Assembly: GCA_963751695.1 (NCBI GenBank) | Contig: CAVVVP010000002.1 | Location: 546,152 to 610,151 of the forward strand | Direction of reading: 5' to 3' | DNA from: SZUA-22 sp963751695 | Lineage (GTDB): Bacteria > Bacteroidota > Ignavibacteria > Ignavibacteriales > Melioribacteraceae | DNA: 64,000 nt | Part shown: piece by piece, positions 17,040 to 25,083 of the stretch | Position numbering within the stretch: position 1 is the first letter of the stretch | How the letters are laid out: each line of letters starts with the position of its first letter | Made by a program: the position numbers and the translations under genes | The notes under the pieces: model-generated | What the model was told of the DNA's origin: nothing | Database searches by the model: none | Seen by the model: the letters and a program-made list of their open reading frames with translations, nothing else

Positions 17040-19418
17040 TTATCTCATAATTTTTTGCATCTTTAATAATGGTATGCCTCCTTCGTCAGAAGAACCGTTC
17101 GGGTGACAATCAAAACATGCCGCACTCTCATAACGATAATCAGATTCCTCTCTGTGCTTATTATCCATTTCTGATTGATTGTGCTCATGGCAATCAATAC
17201 AAGAGAATACGCCGTAGTTACTTGAGACTGTATGGCAGTCAATACATTCGTTCCAAGCTTCCCTATGTTTTCTTGAATTTATCGGGAAATACTGAGAGTC
17301 ATGGTCAAATGTTGAAGGAATCCAAGCATTTTGTGTATGGCATTCTTCACACTCTGTTGGGAATTGGGCACCTTGATGCGAAGGATTTGTCGAATTATTA
17401 TATTCTGTTGAATGACAACTATAACATAAATCTGGCGTTGTTATATAATTACCCATATGACAATCTGAACAATTTTCTGATATCGCAGAATGAGCTCCAA
17501 GTAATTGATAATAATTATTGTGATCTGGGAACTTTGCTGGTTTCCACCCTGGCATTGTTGTATGACAAACTTCACACTCAAAAGATAAACTTAAACTTGT
17601 GTGAGAAGGATTAGTTGTATTATTAAAATCAGACTCATGACAGCTTAAGCATTTAGTATCTAGTTCACTATATCCATTCTTATGACAGTCGGTACACTCC
17701 ACTTCGATATGAGAACCGGTCAGAGGAAAACTTGTTATACTATGATCGAATGCGGATTCATTCCAGTTAACTGTATTGTGACAAACCTCACATTCCTTTG
17801 GATAATTTTCTATAATATGGTCTGGTTCTTTAGCGCTATTATAATTATCAAGATGACACGAAGCACATTCGGGTTTTACTGTATTGGTGTTTCCAAGATG
17901 ACATTGTGAACAATCTGAGATTAGGTGTCCTCCAAGTAGCTGGAATCCTGTTTCAGAATGATTGAATGTAGAGGGTATCCAAGCAGAAGTTTGATGACAT
18001 GTTTCACAAATCAGTGATATACCTGCACTCTGATGGTTCGGATTAATAGCGTTGTTGTAAATTTCCAAATGACACGAAGCACATTCGGATTTTGCTGTAT
18101 TTGTGTTGCCAATGTGGCATTGAGAGCAATCCGAAATCAGATGCCCACCCATAAGTTGAAATCCTGTTTCAGAGTGATTAAAAGTTGAAGGTTTCCATGA
18201 TGTTGTCTGATGACAAGTTTCACACTGTTGCGAAATTCCTGAACTCTGATGATTCGGGTTTACTGAAGTATTATAACTATCACTATGACATGAAAAACAC
18301 TCTGAGGATGCACTTGCATAATCTATTGCATGACAATCGGCGCAAGGAAGATTTGAATGTGATCCTGTAAGAGGGAATAATAGCGTATGCCCCTGACTTC
18401 CCTCGGAATCTCCATTTGGATGACACGAATAACATGCAGGGCTTTCATATACATATCCTCTAACTTCTTTGTGTTCATCATCCATAGACAATTGATTATG
18501 ATCATGACAAGTTATACAAGAAAATGTAGTATAATCATTTCCATTTGTATGACAATCGGTGCATTGATTCCATTCATTTTTGTGTTTACCTGAATAAATT
18601 GGGAAAAATTGATTGTCATGTTCAAACGTTGCTGGTGTCCATCCAGAAATGCTGTGACATGATTGGCAGTCTTTGGAAAATCCAAGATCAGCATGTGAAG
18701 GATTTGCAGTTGAATTATAATCATTTTGATGGCAGCTATAGCAATCTTGACTTAAACCGGAGAAATCATTTTGATTATGACATTCAAAACAATTGGCAAT
18801 CGCATGTCCTCCAATTAATGGGAAAAAATTATGAGTTATTTGAGAAGCACTCCAACCAGATTTGCTTTCTGTATGACATTCACTACAATTCGTCGAAAAC
18901 CCAGCCTTAACATGATCTGGATCTTTTGCAGATTGATAGTCATTCTGGTGACAGTCAACACATTCGACACTTAGCGGTTCAAAATTCAATAAAGAATTTG
19001 AAATATGACAATCACTGCAATCCGCAGTTTGGTGAACACCCAAAAGAGGAAATCTGCTCATCCTATGAAGTTGCAAAACATCACTGACTAACCAACTCGT
19101 TGGAGTGTGGCATCTTGCACAATCAAAGCCAACCGTATTTTCGTGAACATCATTATGACAACTCTCACAATCATTCAAAACATTTTTAAAACTTAAATCA
19201 GCATGGCAAGAACTACAATTTACATCACAATGTTGACCGAGTAGAGTAAATTTTGTGGAGCTGTGATCGAACTCTATTTTCTTTGTGTCTATTTTCCAAC
19301 TCTCTGTTGAATGACATAGCAAACAATCAAGATCAAAACTTTTACCATGCGGCGATTCCTGCCCAAATAACTGGAATGAGAATACCAATATTAATATTAT
19401 GAGTGACAGCTTTTGCAT
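17040..19418 (-). CDS. 31-heme c-type cytochrome
   Basis: 792 residues with a Sec signal (QLFGQ, about residue 20) and 31 CXXCH motifs, one per 25 residues. The chain is built from repeats of the form NPxHQ...CETCHQ..WxPSTFNHxETGFxLxGGH...CSQCH...CASCH, where WxP..FNH and GGH supply likely distal His ligands. Two repeats (about residues 395-525) are nearly identical. A cap module ending in PACYSCHPNG occurs twice, at about 267-338 and 706-779, so the protein looks like two fused halves. The gene overlaps the 20-heme gene upstream by 22 bases and touches the barrel gene downstream. A fully loaded chain could be a conducting wire of considerable length. Confidence 0.93.
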   Translation of the reverse strand: MQKLSLIILILVFSFQLFGQESPHGKSFDLDCLLCHSTESWKIDTKKIEFDHSSTKFTLLGQHCDVNCSSCHADLSFKNVLNDCESCHNDVHENTVGFDCARCHTPTSWLVSDVLQLHRMSRFPLLGVHQTADCSDCHISNSLLNFEPLSVECVDCHQNDYQSAKDPDHVKAGFSTNCSECHTESKSGWSASQITHNFFPLIGGHAIANCFECHNQNDFSGLSQDCYSCHQNDYNSTANPSHADLGFSKDCQSCHSISGWTPATFEHDNQFFPIYSGKHKNEWNQCTDCHTNGNDYTTFSCITCHDHNQLSMDDEHKEVRGYVYESPACYSCHPNGDSEGSQGHTLLFPLTGSHSNLPCADCHAIDYASASSECFSCHSDSYNTSVNPNHQSSGISQQCETCHQTTSWKPSTFNHSETGFQLMGGHLISDCSQCHIGNTNTAKSECASCHLEIYNNAINPNHQSAGISLICETCHQTSAWIPSTFNHSETGFQLLGGHLISDCSQCHLGNTNTVKPECASCHLDNYNSAKEPDHIIENYPKECEVCHNTVNWNESAFDHSITSFPLTGSHIEVECTDCHKNGYSELDTKCLSCHESDFNNTTNPSHTSLSLSFECEVCHTTMPGWKPAKFPDHNNYYQLLGAHSAISENCSDCHMGNYITTPDLCYSCHSTEYNNSTNPSHQGAQFPTECEECHTQNAWIPSTFDHDSQYFPINSRKHREAWNECIDCHTVSSNYGVFSCIDCHEHNQSEMDNKHREESDYRYESAACFDCHPNGSSDEGGIPLLKMQKIMR
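17855..18286 (-). repeat. 216-bp tandem coding repeat inside the 31-heme cytochrome
   Basis: Units beginning GACACGAAGCACATTCGG at 17855 and 18071 are 216 bp (72 codons) apart. They encode almost the same three-heme module (CETCH, CSQCH, CASCH). Similarity at DNA level indicates recent duplication, and the second unit diverges toward its far end. Mark as coding repeat, not a mobile element. Confidence 0.75.
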
Positions 19419-20956
19419 GTTATCTCTTCAAATTTATAATTGACAATTTTTACTCCATCTACAAATTCAGATTTGTGGCATTTAGTACAAGGTACGTTAA
19501 TATGAGAACCATCAAGTTTAAATCTAGTCTTATCATGGTTAAAACTTGAAGCTGTCCAATTATCAGCTGTGTGACATTTTAAACAATTGTTTGAATAGCT
19601 AAATTCAAATTGACCGTTGTGATTATCTTGATGACAAGCTTGACAAGTATTTTCAAGCTTATTAAATACAAAATCTTGCTCGTTTTTTAAAAAGTGACAA
19701 TTTTGACACTCTGTGGATTTATGTTTTCCCAAAAGTTTAAATTCAGTTTTATTATGATCAAAACTAATTTCTCTCCAGCTATTTGAATTGTGGCACTTCT
19801 CACAAAAACCTTGTTCATCACTATACTTTTGAATTAATTCTCCATGAATGTTTTTGTGACAAGTAATGCAATTGGTTTGGTCAATTTTGAATTTCCATCC
19901 AGAATCTTTTTGATGACATTGAGCACAAGGCACAGCTAAGTGGGAACCCAGTAGAATAAATTTAGTTTTCGAATGATTTTCTATAGTAAAGTTTGATGGA
20001 GTAAATTTTTCTTCAGTATGACAAGTAGAACAATCTTGTTGAATTCCATTTCTTTTGAATTCTCCCTTGTGATAATCTGAATGACAATTATAACATTTTT
20101 GATATTTTAATTTTACGGAGACACTTTTCGTATGACATTGATTACAGTCAACTTTTTTATGCGCTCCTCGTAAAGAATACCCAGTTTTAGAATGATCAAA
20201 CTTACTTTTATTTTTTGAAGTTTTGAAAGATTGTACCGTGTGGCATTCAACACAATTGGTTCCAAATTTTCCTAAATGAATATCATTGTGACAATCAACA
20301 CATTTATCGTATTTTGCTATACTAAACGGTTGAAATGTTTGTACATTTACTTCACTTACTTTATGGCACTTTTCACAGTTTACAATTTCATGTGCCCCGG
20401 TCAATTTGAAATTAGTTTCTGTATGATTAAATCCTAAGGCTGGTCTCCACATTTCAGAATTATGACAACTGCTGCACTCTCGATCTTTAAATTCTCCTTG
20501 ATGAAAATCATCATGACAGCTTTGGCACTTATTCTCTAAACCCAAAAACGTAGATTTCTTCTTTTTTAATTCTGAAGACTGTATAAATTTTGATTGGTGA
20601 CATTCTTCGCATTTGATGTTTACATGTTTTCCAATGAGTGGAAATGTAGTTAATGAATGATCAAATTTATTTTCATTAAATCTTATGAGTGTAAAATCTC
20701 TTCCGAAATGTTCTCCATGACATTTAAAACAATCTTCGTTCTTGATCTCAGTCGATGAATGATACCCTTTATTTAAGTTTATTAATTCATTGATTTCATT
20801 ATGACAATCCAAACATTTTTGATTATCAACTTTCTCCCCTAAAATGTGACACTTAGTACAATTGCTAATCCCCTCTAAAGATTTATGAGCAGTAGTCAGT
20901 TCTCCAGGGGAAATTTGTGCAGAAAGAGAATTAGAAAACAATACTATAACAAACAA
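19397..20956 (-). CDS. 20-heme c-type cytochrome
   Basis: 519 residues as listed from TTG at 20956, with 20 CXXCH motifs. Modules of HxKTxFKLxGxH...CxxCH and CxxCHxDxHxGxF repeat about six times, related to but distinct from the 31-heme protein. From TTG the signal peptide is short (cut near LSAQ). The frame stays open upstream. A strong AAAGGTGATTT lies 4 bases before an in-frame ATA at 20977, the same sequence and spacing as for the gene at 9770, so the true start may be ATA. No ATG is available. Second cytochrome of the five-gene operon, periplasmic by inference. Confidence 0.9.
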   Translation of the reverse strand: MFVIVLFSNSLSAQISPGELTTAHKSLEGISNCTKCHILGEKVDNQKCLDCHNEINELINLNKGYHSSTEIKNEDCFKCHGEHFGRDFTLIRFNENKFDHSLTTFPLIGKHVNIKCEECHQSKFIQSSELKKKKSTFLGLENKCQSCHDDFHQGEFKDRECSSCHNSEMWRPALGFNHTETNFKLTGAHEIVNCEKCHKVSEVNVQTFQPFSIAKYDKCVDCHNDIHLGKFGTNCVECHTVQSFKTSKNKSKFDHSKTGYSLRGAHKKVDCNQCHTKSVSVKLKYQKCYNCHSDYHKGEFKRNGIQQDCSTCHTEEKFTPSNFTIENHSKTKFILLGSHLAVPCAQCHQKDSGWKFKIDQTNCITCHKNIHGELIQKYSDEQGFCEKCHNSNSWREISFDHNKTEFKLLGKHKSTECQNCHFLKNEQDFVFNKLENTCQACHQDNHNGQFEFSYSNNCLKCHTADNWTASSFNHDKTRFKLDGSHINVPCTKCHKSEFVDGVKIVNYKFEEITCKSCHS

Positions 20957-20997
20957 TATATTTAAAAATCTGGTTATTAAATCACCTTTGAGTTTTA

Positions 20998-22326
20998 CTA
21001 ATGTTTTAACATTGCTTCACCGTGTTTAACAGTAATTTTAATTCCTACTTTCTCAAGAAATTGAGTTGGCAACTCCCCACCGGCAAAAATGTATACTAAT
21101 TCATTTTCAATTTTTTTGATTTCATTTTTATCGATTCTTAGTTCCACATAATCATCCAATATGTTTTCAATAGTAGAATTATATAACATGCGGATTGACT
21201 TACTATTAATCTTCTCATTAATTTTTTCCAGATTTTTTGGCTTTATCCTAGAAAAACTACTTCCCCTGTATGAAAGAGTAACATTATTGTTTTCTTCAGC
21301 AAGAAGTAAGGCTGCTTCAACAGCAGAGTCTCCGCCTCCAACTACTAAAATATTTTTATCGTGAATTAACTCCGGTTCTAATAACCTATAAGCGACCTTT
21401 TCGTTTTTCTCTCCCTTAACTCCCAATTTTCTTGGAGCTCCTCTCCTACCGATAGCAAGAAGTACCTTTTTTGTATCGTAATTATTTTTATTTGTAACAA
21501 CTTTGAAACTATTATCGGCTTTCTGAATTTCATCTACCTTTTCGTTCTCACTGATTGATATTTCATTTAATTCTAACACCTTTTTCCAAATATCTAGTAA
21601 TTCTGTTTTTGTTGTTTCAACTAGTTTTAATTTCCCGTATAAAGGCAAATCCATTGGAGAAGTCATAACGATTTTGGAGCGAGGGAAAGAAAAAACAGTT
21701 CCTCCCAAAGAGTCTTGGTCAAGTGTTAAACATTTTAGTCCATTTTTTTTTGCCTGAAGTGATGCTGAAATTCCAGCTGGACCCGAACCAATAATAACTA
21801 GATCGTACTCCACATTATCGCTTTTATTAAGTTTCTTACATAAATTATCAACAGCTTGTTTTCCTTGTTCAACTGCATTTTTAATAAGCCCCATGCCACC
21901 AATTTCACCAGCGATAAAGATTCCAGGGATATTGGTCTCAAAAGTTGGACTTACATGCGGAAGGTGAACTCCCCTTTTTTCAGTTCCAATGTGAAGTGAA
22001 ATTGCTCCGACCGGACACGCGATGAAGCAAGCACTATGTCCAATGCATCGTGATGCGTTTATTGTAGTTGCTTTTCCATTTCTGATACCCAGCACATCTT
22101 TTTCAGGACAAGCAGTTATGCAGGCCCCGCTCTTAATGCATGAATTAACATCTACGACTGGGTGCAGTGAAACTGGCTCGTGAGTTCCAAGTTCTTTTGC
22201 TTTCTGAATCTTTTCTTCTACAATTTTAGAATCTTTATTTTGTTTACTCAAATATTTGTAGAGGATAAAAGCAAATAGAACTCCAACTGTACCGTAAATA
22301 AATATATTTTCGAATAATACTTCCAT
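20998..22326 (-). CDS. Membrane-anchored ferredoxin / thioredoxin-reductase-like FAD oxidoreductase
   Basis: 442 residues in three parts. There is an N-terminal membrane anchor (about 8-26) and a two-cluster ferredoxin region (about 58-110) with CIKSGACITACP and CIGHSACFIACP. From about 174 comes a two-dinucleotide-domain flavoprotein with VIIGSGPAGISAS (FAD) and VVGGGDSAVEAALL (NAD(P)H). Each cluster shows only three cysteines because the second Cys of CxxCxxC is Ser or His. The redox-active CxxC of thioredoxin reductase is absent. It likely moves electrons from NAD(P)H through flavin and Fe-S to the neighbouring b-type membrane protein or cytochromes. It begins 6 bases after the upstream gene. 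Confidence 0.85.
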   Translation of the reverse strand: MEVLFENIFIYGTVGVLFAFILYKYLSKQNKDSKIVEEKIQKAKELGTHEPVSLHPVVDVNSCIKSGACITACPEKDVLGIRNGKATTINASRCIGHSACFIACPVGAISLHIGTEKRGVHLPHVSPTFETNIPGIFIAGEIGGMGLIKNAVEQGKQAVDNLCKKLNKSDNVEYDLVIIGSGPAGISASLQAKKNGLKCLTLDQDSLGGTVFSFPRSKIVMTSPMDLPLYGKLKLVETTKTELLDIWKKVLELNEISISENEKVDEIQKADNSFKVVTNKNNYDTKKVLLAIGRRGAPRKLGVKGEKNEKVAYRLLEPELIHDKNILVVGGGDSAVEAALLLAEENNNVTLSYRGSSFSRIKPKNLEKINEKINSKSIRMLYNSTIENILDDYVELRIDKNEIKKIENELVYIFAGGELPTQFLEKVGIKITVKHGEAMLKH

Positions 22327-22332
22327 AAGAAT

Positions 22333-23205
22333 TTAGAATATCCATTTATAACCAAATGTTATTGTTACAATTACATGAATTATCATAATAACTATCATTA
22401 ATACAGCAAATGGGAAATGAGCGATATGCCAATAGCTAAATAGCTTTTGGGTTGTTTTTAATAGAGAAAGTCTTCGATTTAATTTCAATTTTCTTCTACA
22501 AACACTAAGAACTTCTGTTATAGACTTTGATGATACTTTACTCTTTTTTAAGTTTGTTTTAATCTCATGTAAAGATCTTTTATCTACCCAAAAACCCTTT
22601 ATCATAATTGGTAATAAAAATATTGGATTTATGGCTACACTTTCGTTACTAGAAAAATTCTCAAGTTTGTCCAACAGAGTATAATCCAATTGATTCTTTT
22701 GTCGAAGTTGAAATCCTAAATCAAAATTTATCTTGCTGCTTTCCTCAAAACTTAATTCTGTACCATCAATAGAGCGAGGAATTTGTAAATATATATATCT
22801 TCCAACAACTCCACTTAATACTACTGCAACCATACTCCAAAAACTTATTGAAACAATTCCACCGAATTTAAAAGCTGTGTGAAAGAGAACTAACATCGGT
22901 CCAAGAGTGCACAAAAAAATGTGAAATTCAAGCCAATGTTTTAACAATCCGAGGCGGGCAAATCTTTTACTTCTTTTTCGAATAACATAGGTCAATACTC
23001 CAATAATTATTAATAGTGAGCCTACAATACCGTAACCATGACCTAAAGATCCGCTTGGCTTTAATGCACGGTAATCTTGATGAAAAAACCTTTCGGTTAT
23101 CGGAGTAGTGTAATAATCGAAGCCAATAGTAATAATTACGGTAAGTGCTATAATAGAAACTAAAACGAATAATGTGAGATATATAAAATGTACGTTTTTC
23201 TTCAA
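22333..23205 (-). CDS. b-type cytochrome-like membrane protein
   Basis: 290 residues with five likely membrane segments (about 8-28, 55-78, 90-112, 118-140 and 255-280) and a soluble loop of about 110 residues before the last. Histidines fall in membrane positions fit for heme b: HWLEFHIFLCTLGPMLVLFH near residues 89-108 and WHIAHF plus IIHVIV near the C-terminus. I take it for a cytochrome-b-type quinone or electron-transfer subunit. I cannot name a family. First gene of the operon leading to the ferredoxin-flavoprotein, 20-heme, 31-heme and barrel genes, and divergent from the sigma-54 activator. Confidence 0.75.
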   Translation of the reverse strand: MKKNVHFIYLTLFVLVSIIALTVIITIGFDYYTTPITERFFHQDYRALKPSGSLGHGYGIVGSLLIIIGVLTYVIRKRSKRFARLGLLKHWLEFHIFLCTLGPMLVLFHTAFKFGGIVSISFWSMVAVVLSGVVGRYIYLQIPRSIDGTELSFEESSKINFDLGFQLRQKNQLDYTLLDKLENFSSNESVAINPIFLLPIMIKGFWVDKRSLHEIKTNLKKSKVSSKSITEVLSVCRRKLKLNRRLSLLKTTQKLFSYWHIAHFPFAVLMIVIMIIHVIVTITFGYKWIF

Positions 23206-23292
23206 ATTTAACCTATTCTTAAAATTCTAAACATGACAATAGATACTATTTATTATTATAACAACATTCATTCCATAATTTATAGTATAAAA

Positions 23293-23360
23293 GAAACGAT
23301 TTGTTTTACTTGCTAAATATTTTCATATCGTTTTTCAAAAAAAAGATATATTTTTGAAAC
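23293..23360. promoter_or_regulatory. Possible activator binding sites in the divergent promoter
   Basis: GAAACGAT at 23293 and its inverted partner ATCGTTTTTC at 23327, plus GAAACAATTC at 23356, lie between the membrane b-type gene and the sigma-54 activator gene. The GAAACG core is the same as in the palindrome at 24952-24991, so the activator may bind here and control itself and the 31-heme operon. No convincing -24/-12 box is present; TGGAATGAATGTTGTT on the minus strand (about 23260-23275) is only a weak match. Confidence 0.4.
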
Positions 23361-23385
23361 AATTCTTTTCATTTGCTTATTTACT

Positions 23386-24723
23386 ATGTCAATTAACGAC
23401 AATTTAAAAGATCACATATTAGAATCGATTGGTGAAGGGGTTTTCACAGTTGATAAGAATTTCAAAATTAATTTCTTCAACAAAGCCGCCGAAAAAATAA
23501 CTGGTTATGAAAGAGATGAAGTTATTGGAAAGTTTTGTAAGCATGTCTTTCGCTCTGAACTCTGCTTTACAGATTGCCCAATTTCTCTTGCACTAAAGTC
23601 AAATTCAACGATATATGACTTTGAATCCTTCATTAAACCTAAAGAGGGTAAAAGCAAGCCCATTAAAATGAATTCAGCAGTTCTTTACAATGAAACGAAT
23701 GATCCAACAGGTGGTATTATTACATTCAGAGATATTTCAGAGCTGGCTGGATTGAAGAAAACTTTATCTGAAGAGACCAGCTTTCAGGGTGTAATCGGAC
23801 ACAGTAAACAAATGCAGGAAATCTTTGAACTAATAAGAGAGATCTCAGATTCAAGCGCACCGGTTATGATACAAGGTGAGTCTGGAACTGGAAAAGAAAT
23901 GATCGCCAATGCGATTCAGAAAACCAGCAACCGAAAACACGAAAAGTTTGTAAAAGTAAATTGTGCAGTGTTTCCCTCCAATTTACTCGCTAGTGAATTA
24001 TTTGGGCATGTAAAAGGTGCCTTTACAGATGCAATAAAAGACCGCCCTGGAAGATTTGAAATTGCTGATAAAGGGACGATTTTTCTGGATGAAGTTGCTG
24101 AAATGCCACAGCAGATGCAGCTCCAGCTGCTCCGTGTGCTTCAAGAGGGATCATTTGAAAGAGTTGGTGAGTCCATCACAAGAAAAGTTGATGTACGTGT
24201 AATTGCAGCTACAAATATTGATATAAATGATGCATTAAAGAAAGGCTCACTTAGGGAAGACCTTTTTTATCGTCTGAGTGTTATTCCAATAGTAATCCCT
24301 CCCCTCAGAGAAAGAACCGATGATATAATTCCACTTACTGCACATTTTCTTAAGAAATTTTCATTCCTCTATAAAAAGGAGATTACTGAAATAGGTGATA
24401 AAGCTCTTGACCTTCTTCTTGGATATAAGTGGCCTGGTAATATTCGTGAACTTGAAAACGTCTTGGAATATGCATTTGTTAGAACGAAAGATTCTAACAC
24501 CATTGAATTTTCTAAACTTCCCGATTCTATCCGTAACTTAAATGCTTCCCCATTTGGAATAAGAGAGAAACATGCATTTTCTGATAACGGTAGCGAAGCA
24601 GCAAAACTTTTCGGTCTCCTTGAAAAACACCACTGGAATAGAACTTCTGTTGCAAAGGAACTAGGAATTGGAAGAACTACCCTATGGCGTAAATTAAAAA
24701 AACACGGTTTAGTAACTGATTGA
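23386..24723 (+). CDS. PAS-domain sigma-54-dependent transcriptional activator
   Basis: 445 residues: PAS domain (about 8-120), AAA+ sigma-54 interaction domain (about 133-365) and Fis-type helix-turn-helix at the end (NRTSVAKELGIGRTTLWRKL). Walker A is GESGTGKE (164-171), the sigma-54 contact loop GAFTDA is at 211-216, and Walker B is TIFLDE near 231-236. The PAS domain carries Cys51, Cys60 and Cys64 in a CKHVFRSELCFTDCP arrangement known from other PAS-Fis regulators, possibly a redox or metal sensor. It has no receiver domain. Target sites are likely the palindrome at 24952 and sites at 23293. Confidence 0.93.
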   Translation: MSINDNLKDHILESIGEGVFTVDKNFKINFFNKAAEKITGYERDEVIGKFCKHVFRSELCFTDCPISLALKSNSTIYDFESFIKPKEGKSKPIKMNSAVLYNETNDPTGGIITFRDISELAGLKKTLSEETSFQGVIGHSKQMQEIFELIREISDSSAPVMIQGESGTGKEMIANAIQKTSNRKHEKFVKVNCAVFPSNLLASELFGHVKGAFTDAIKDRPGRFEIADKGTIFLDEVAEMPQQMQLQLLRVLQEGSFERVGESITRKVDVRVIAATNIDINDALKKGSLREDLFYRLSVIPIVIPPLRERTDDIIPLTAHFLKKFSFLYKKEITEIGDKALDLLLGYKWPGNIRELENVLEYAFVRTKDSNTIEFSKLPDSIRNLNASPFGIREKHAFSDNGSEAAKLFGLLEKHHWNRTSVAKELGIGRTTLWRKLKKHGLVTD

Positions 24724-24828
24724 AATACTAAACGCATAAAAAATCCTCCACATTTAGTGCAGTTTTTAGTCCCTAGAAATGTTTCAAGTGTTTCAACTTC
24801 GCTTAGTGTGTTCCAATTATTCTAAAAA

Positions 24829-24991
24829 ACGTTTCATAGATCATCCTAAATTTCAGAACCTTCAAAATTTAGCTTATTTCCAAATATATTTTTGTTTCAC
24901 TCATTCTCACTTGTTAGCAAATACACTAGTTAGCAACTATATTCAACTAATTGATGAAACGAATTATAATATGGAACATACCGTTTCATCA
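24829..24991. promoter_or_regulatory. Upstream activator sequences for the sigma-54 promoter
   Basis: A perfect inverted repeat, TGATGAAACG (24952-24961) and CGTTTCATCA (24982-24991), has half-sites 30 bp apart, or three helical turns. It is centred about 60 bp before the -24 element. Another half-site, AACGTTTCAT, is at 24829-24837, and GTTTCAAGTGTTTCA lies at 24781. This is the expected layout of an enhancer for a Fis-family sigma-54 activator, whose gene is immediately upstream. Confidence 0.7.
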
Positions 24992-25030
24992 TATATTCAT
25001 AAAATCCTTAAAAAGACCTCAAAATCCAAT

Positions 25031-25046
25031 TGGCACTTAACTTGCC
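25031..25046 (+). promoter_or_regulatory. Sigma-54 (-24/-12) promoter
   Basis: TGGCACTTAACTTGCC matches the consensus TGGCAC-N5-TTGC exactly, with the GG and GC pairs 10 bp apart. Transcription would start about 25057, some 27 bases before the ATG of the 11-heme lipoprotein at 25084. Confidence 0.92.
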
Positions 25047-25083
25047 TCTAACTATAAAATCAAAATCTAATTAAGGATTAATT

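Noticed and set aside
17069..17614. 181-residue frame opposite the 31-heme gene
   Set aside because: Composition follows the antisense of CXXCH repeats; no ribosome site.
17855..18286. Tandem repeat as a CRISPR or mobile element
   Set aside because: Units are in-frame coding modules with no spacers, no terminal inverted repeats and no transposase.
23260..23275. TGGAATGAATGTTGTT on the minus strand as a -24/-12 promoter for the 31-heme operon
   Set aside because: The -12 GC is GT and the -24 CAC is AAT; too weak to call.
24779..25051. 90-residue open frame in the region before the 11-heme gene
   Set aside because: It covers the activator palindrome and the sigma-54 promoter, has no ribosome site and has unlikely composition.
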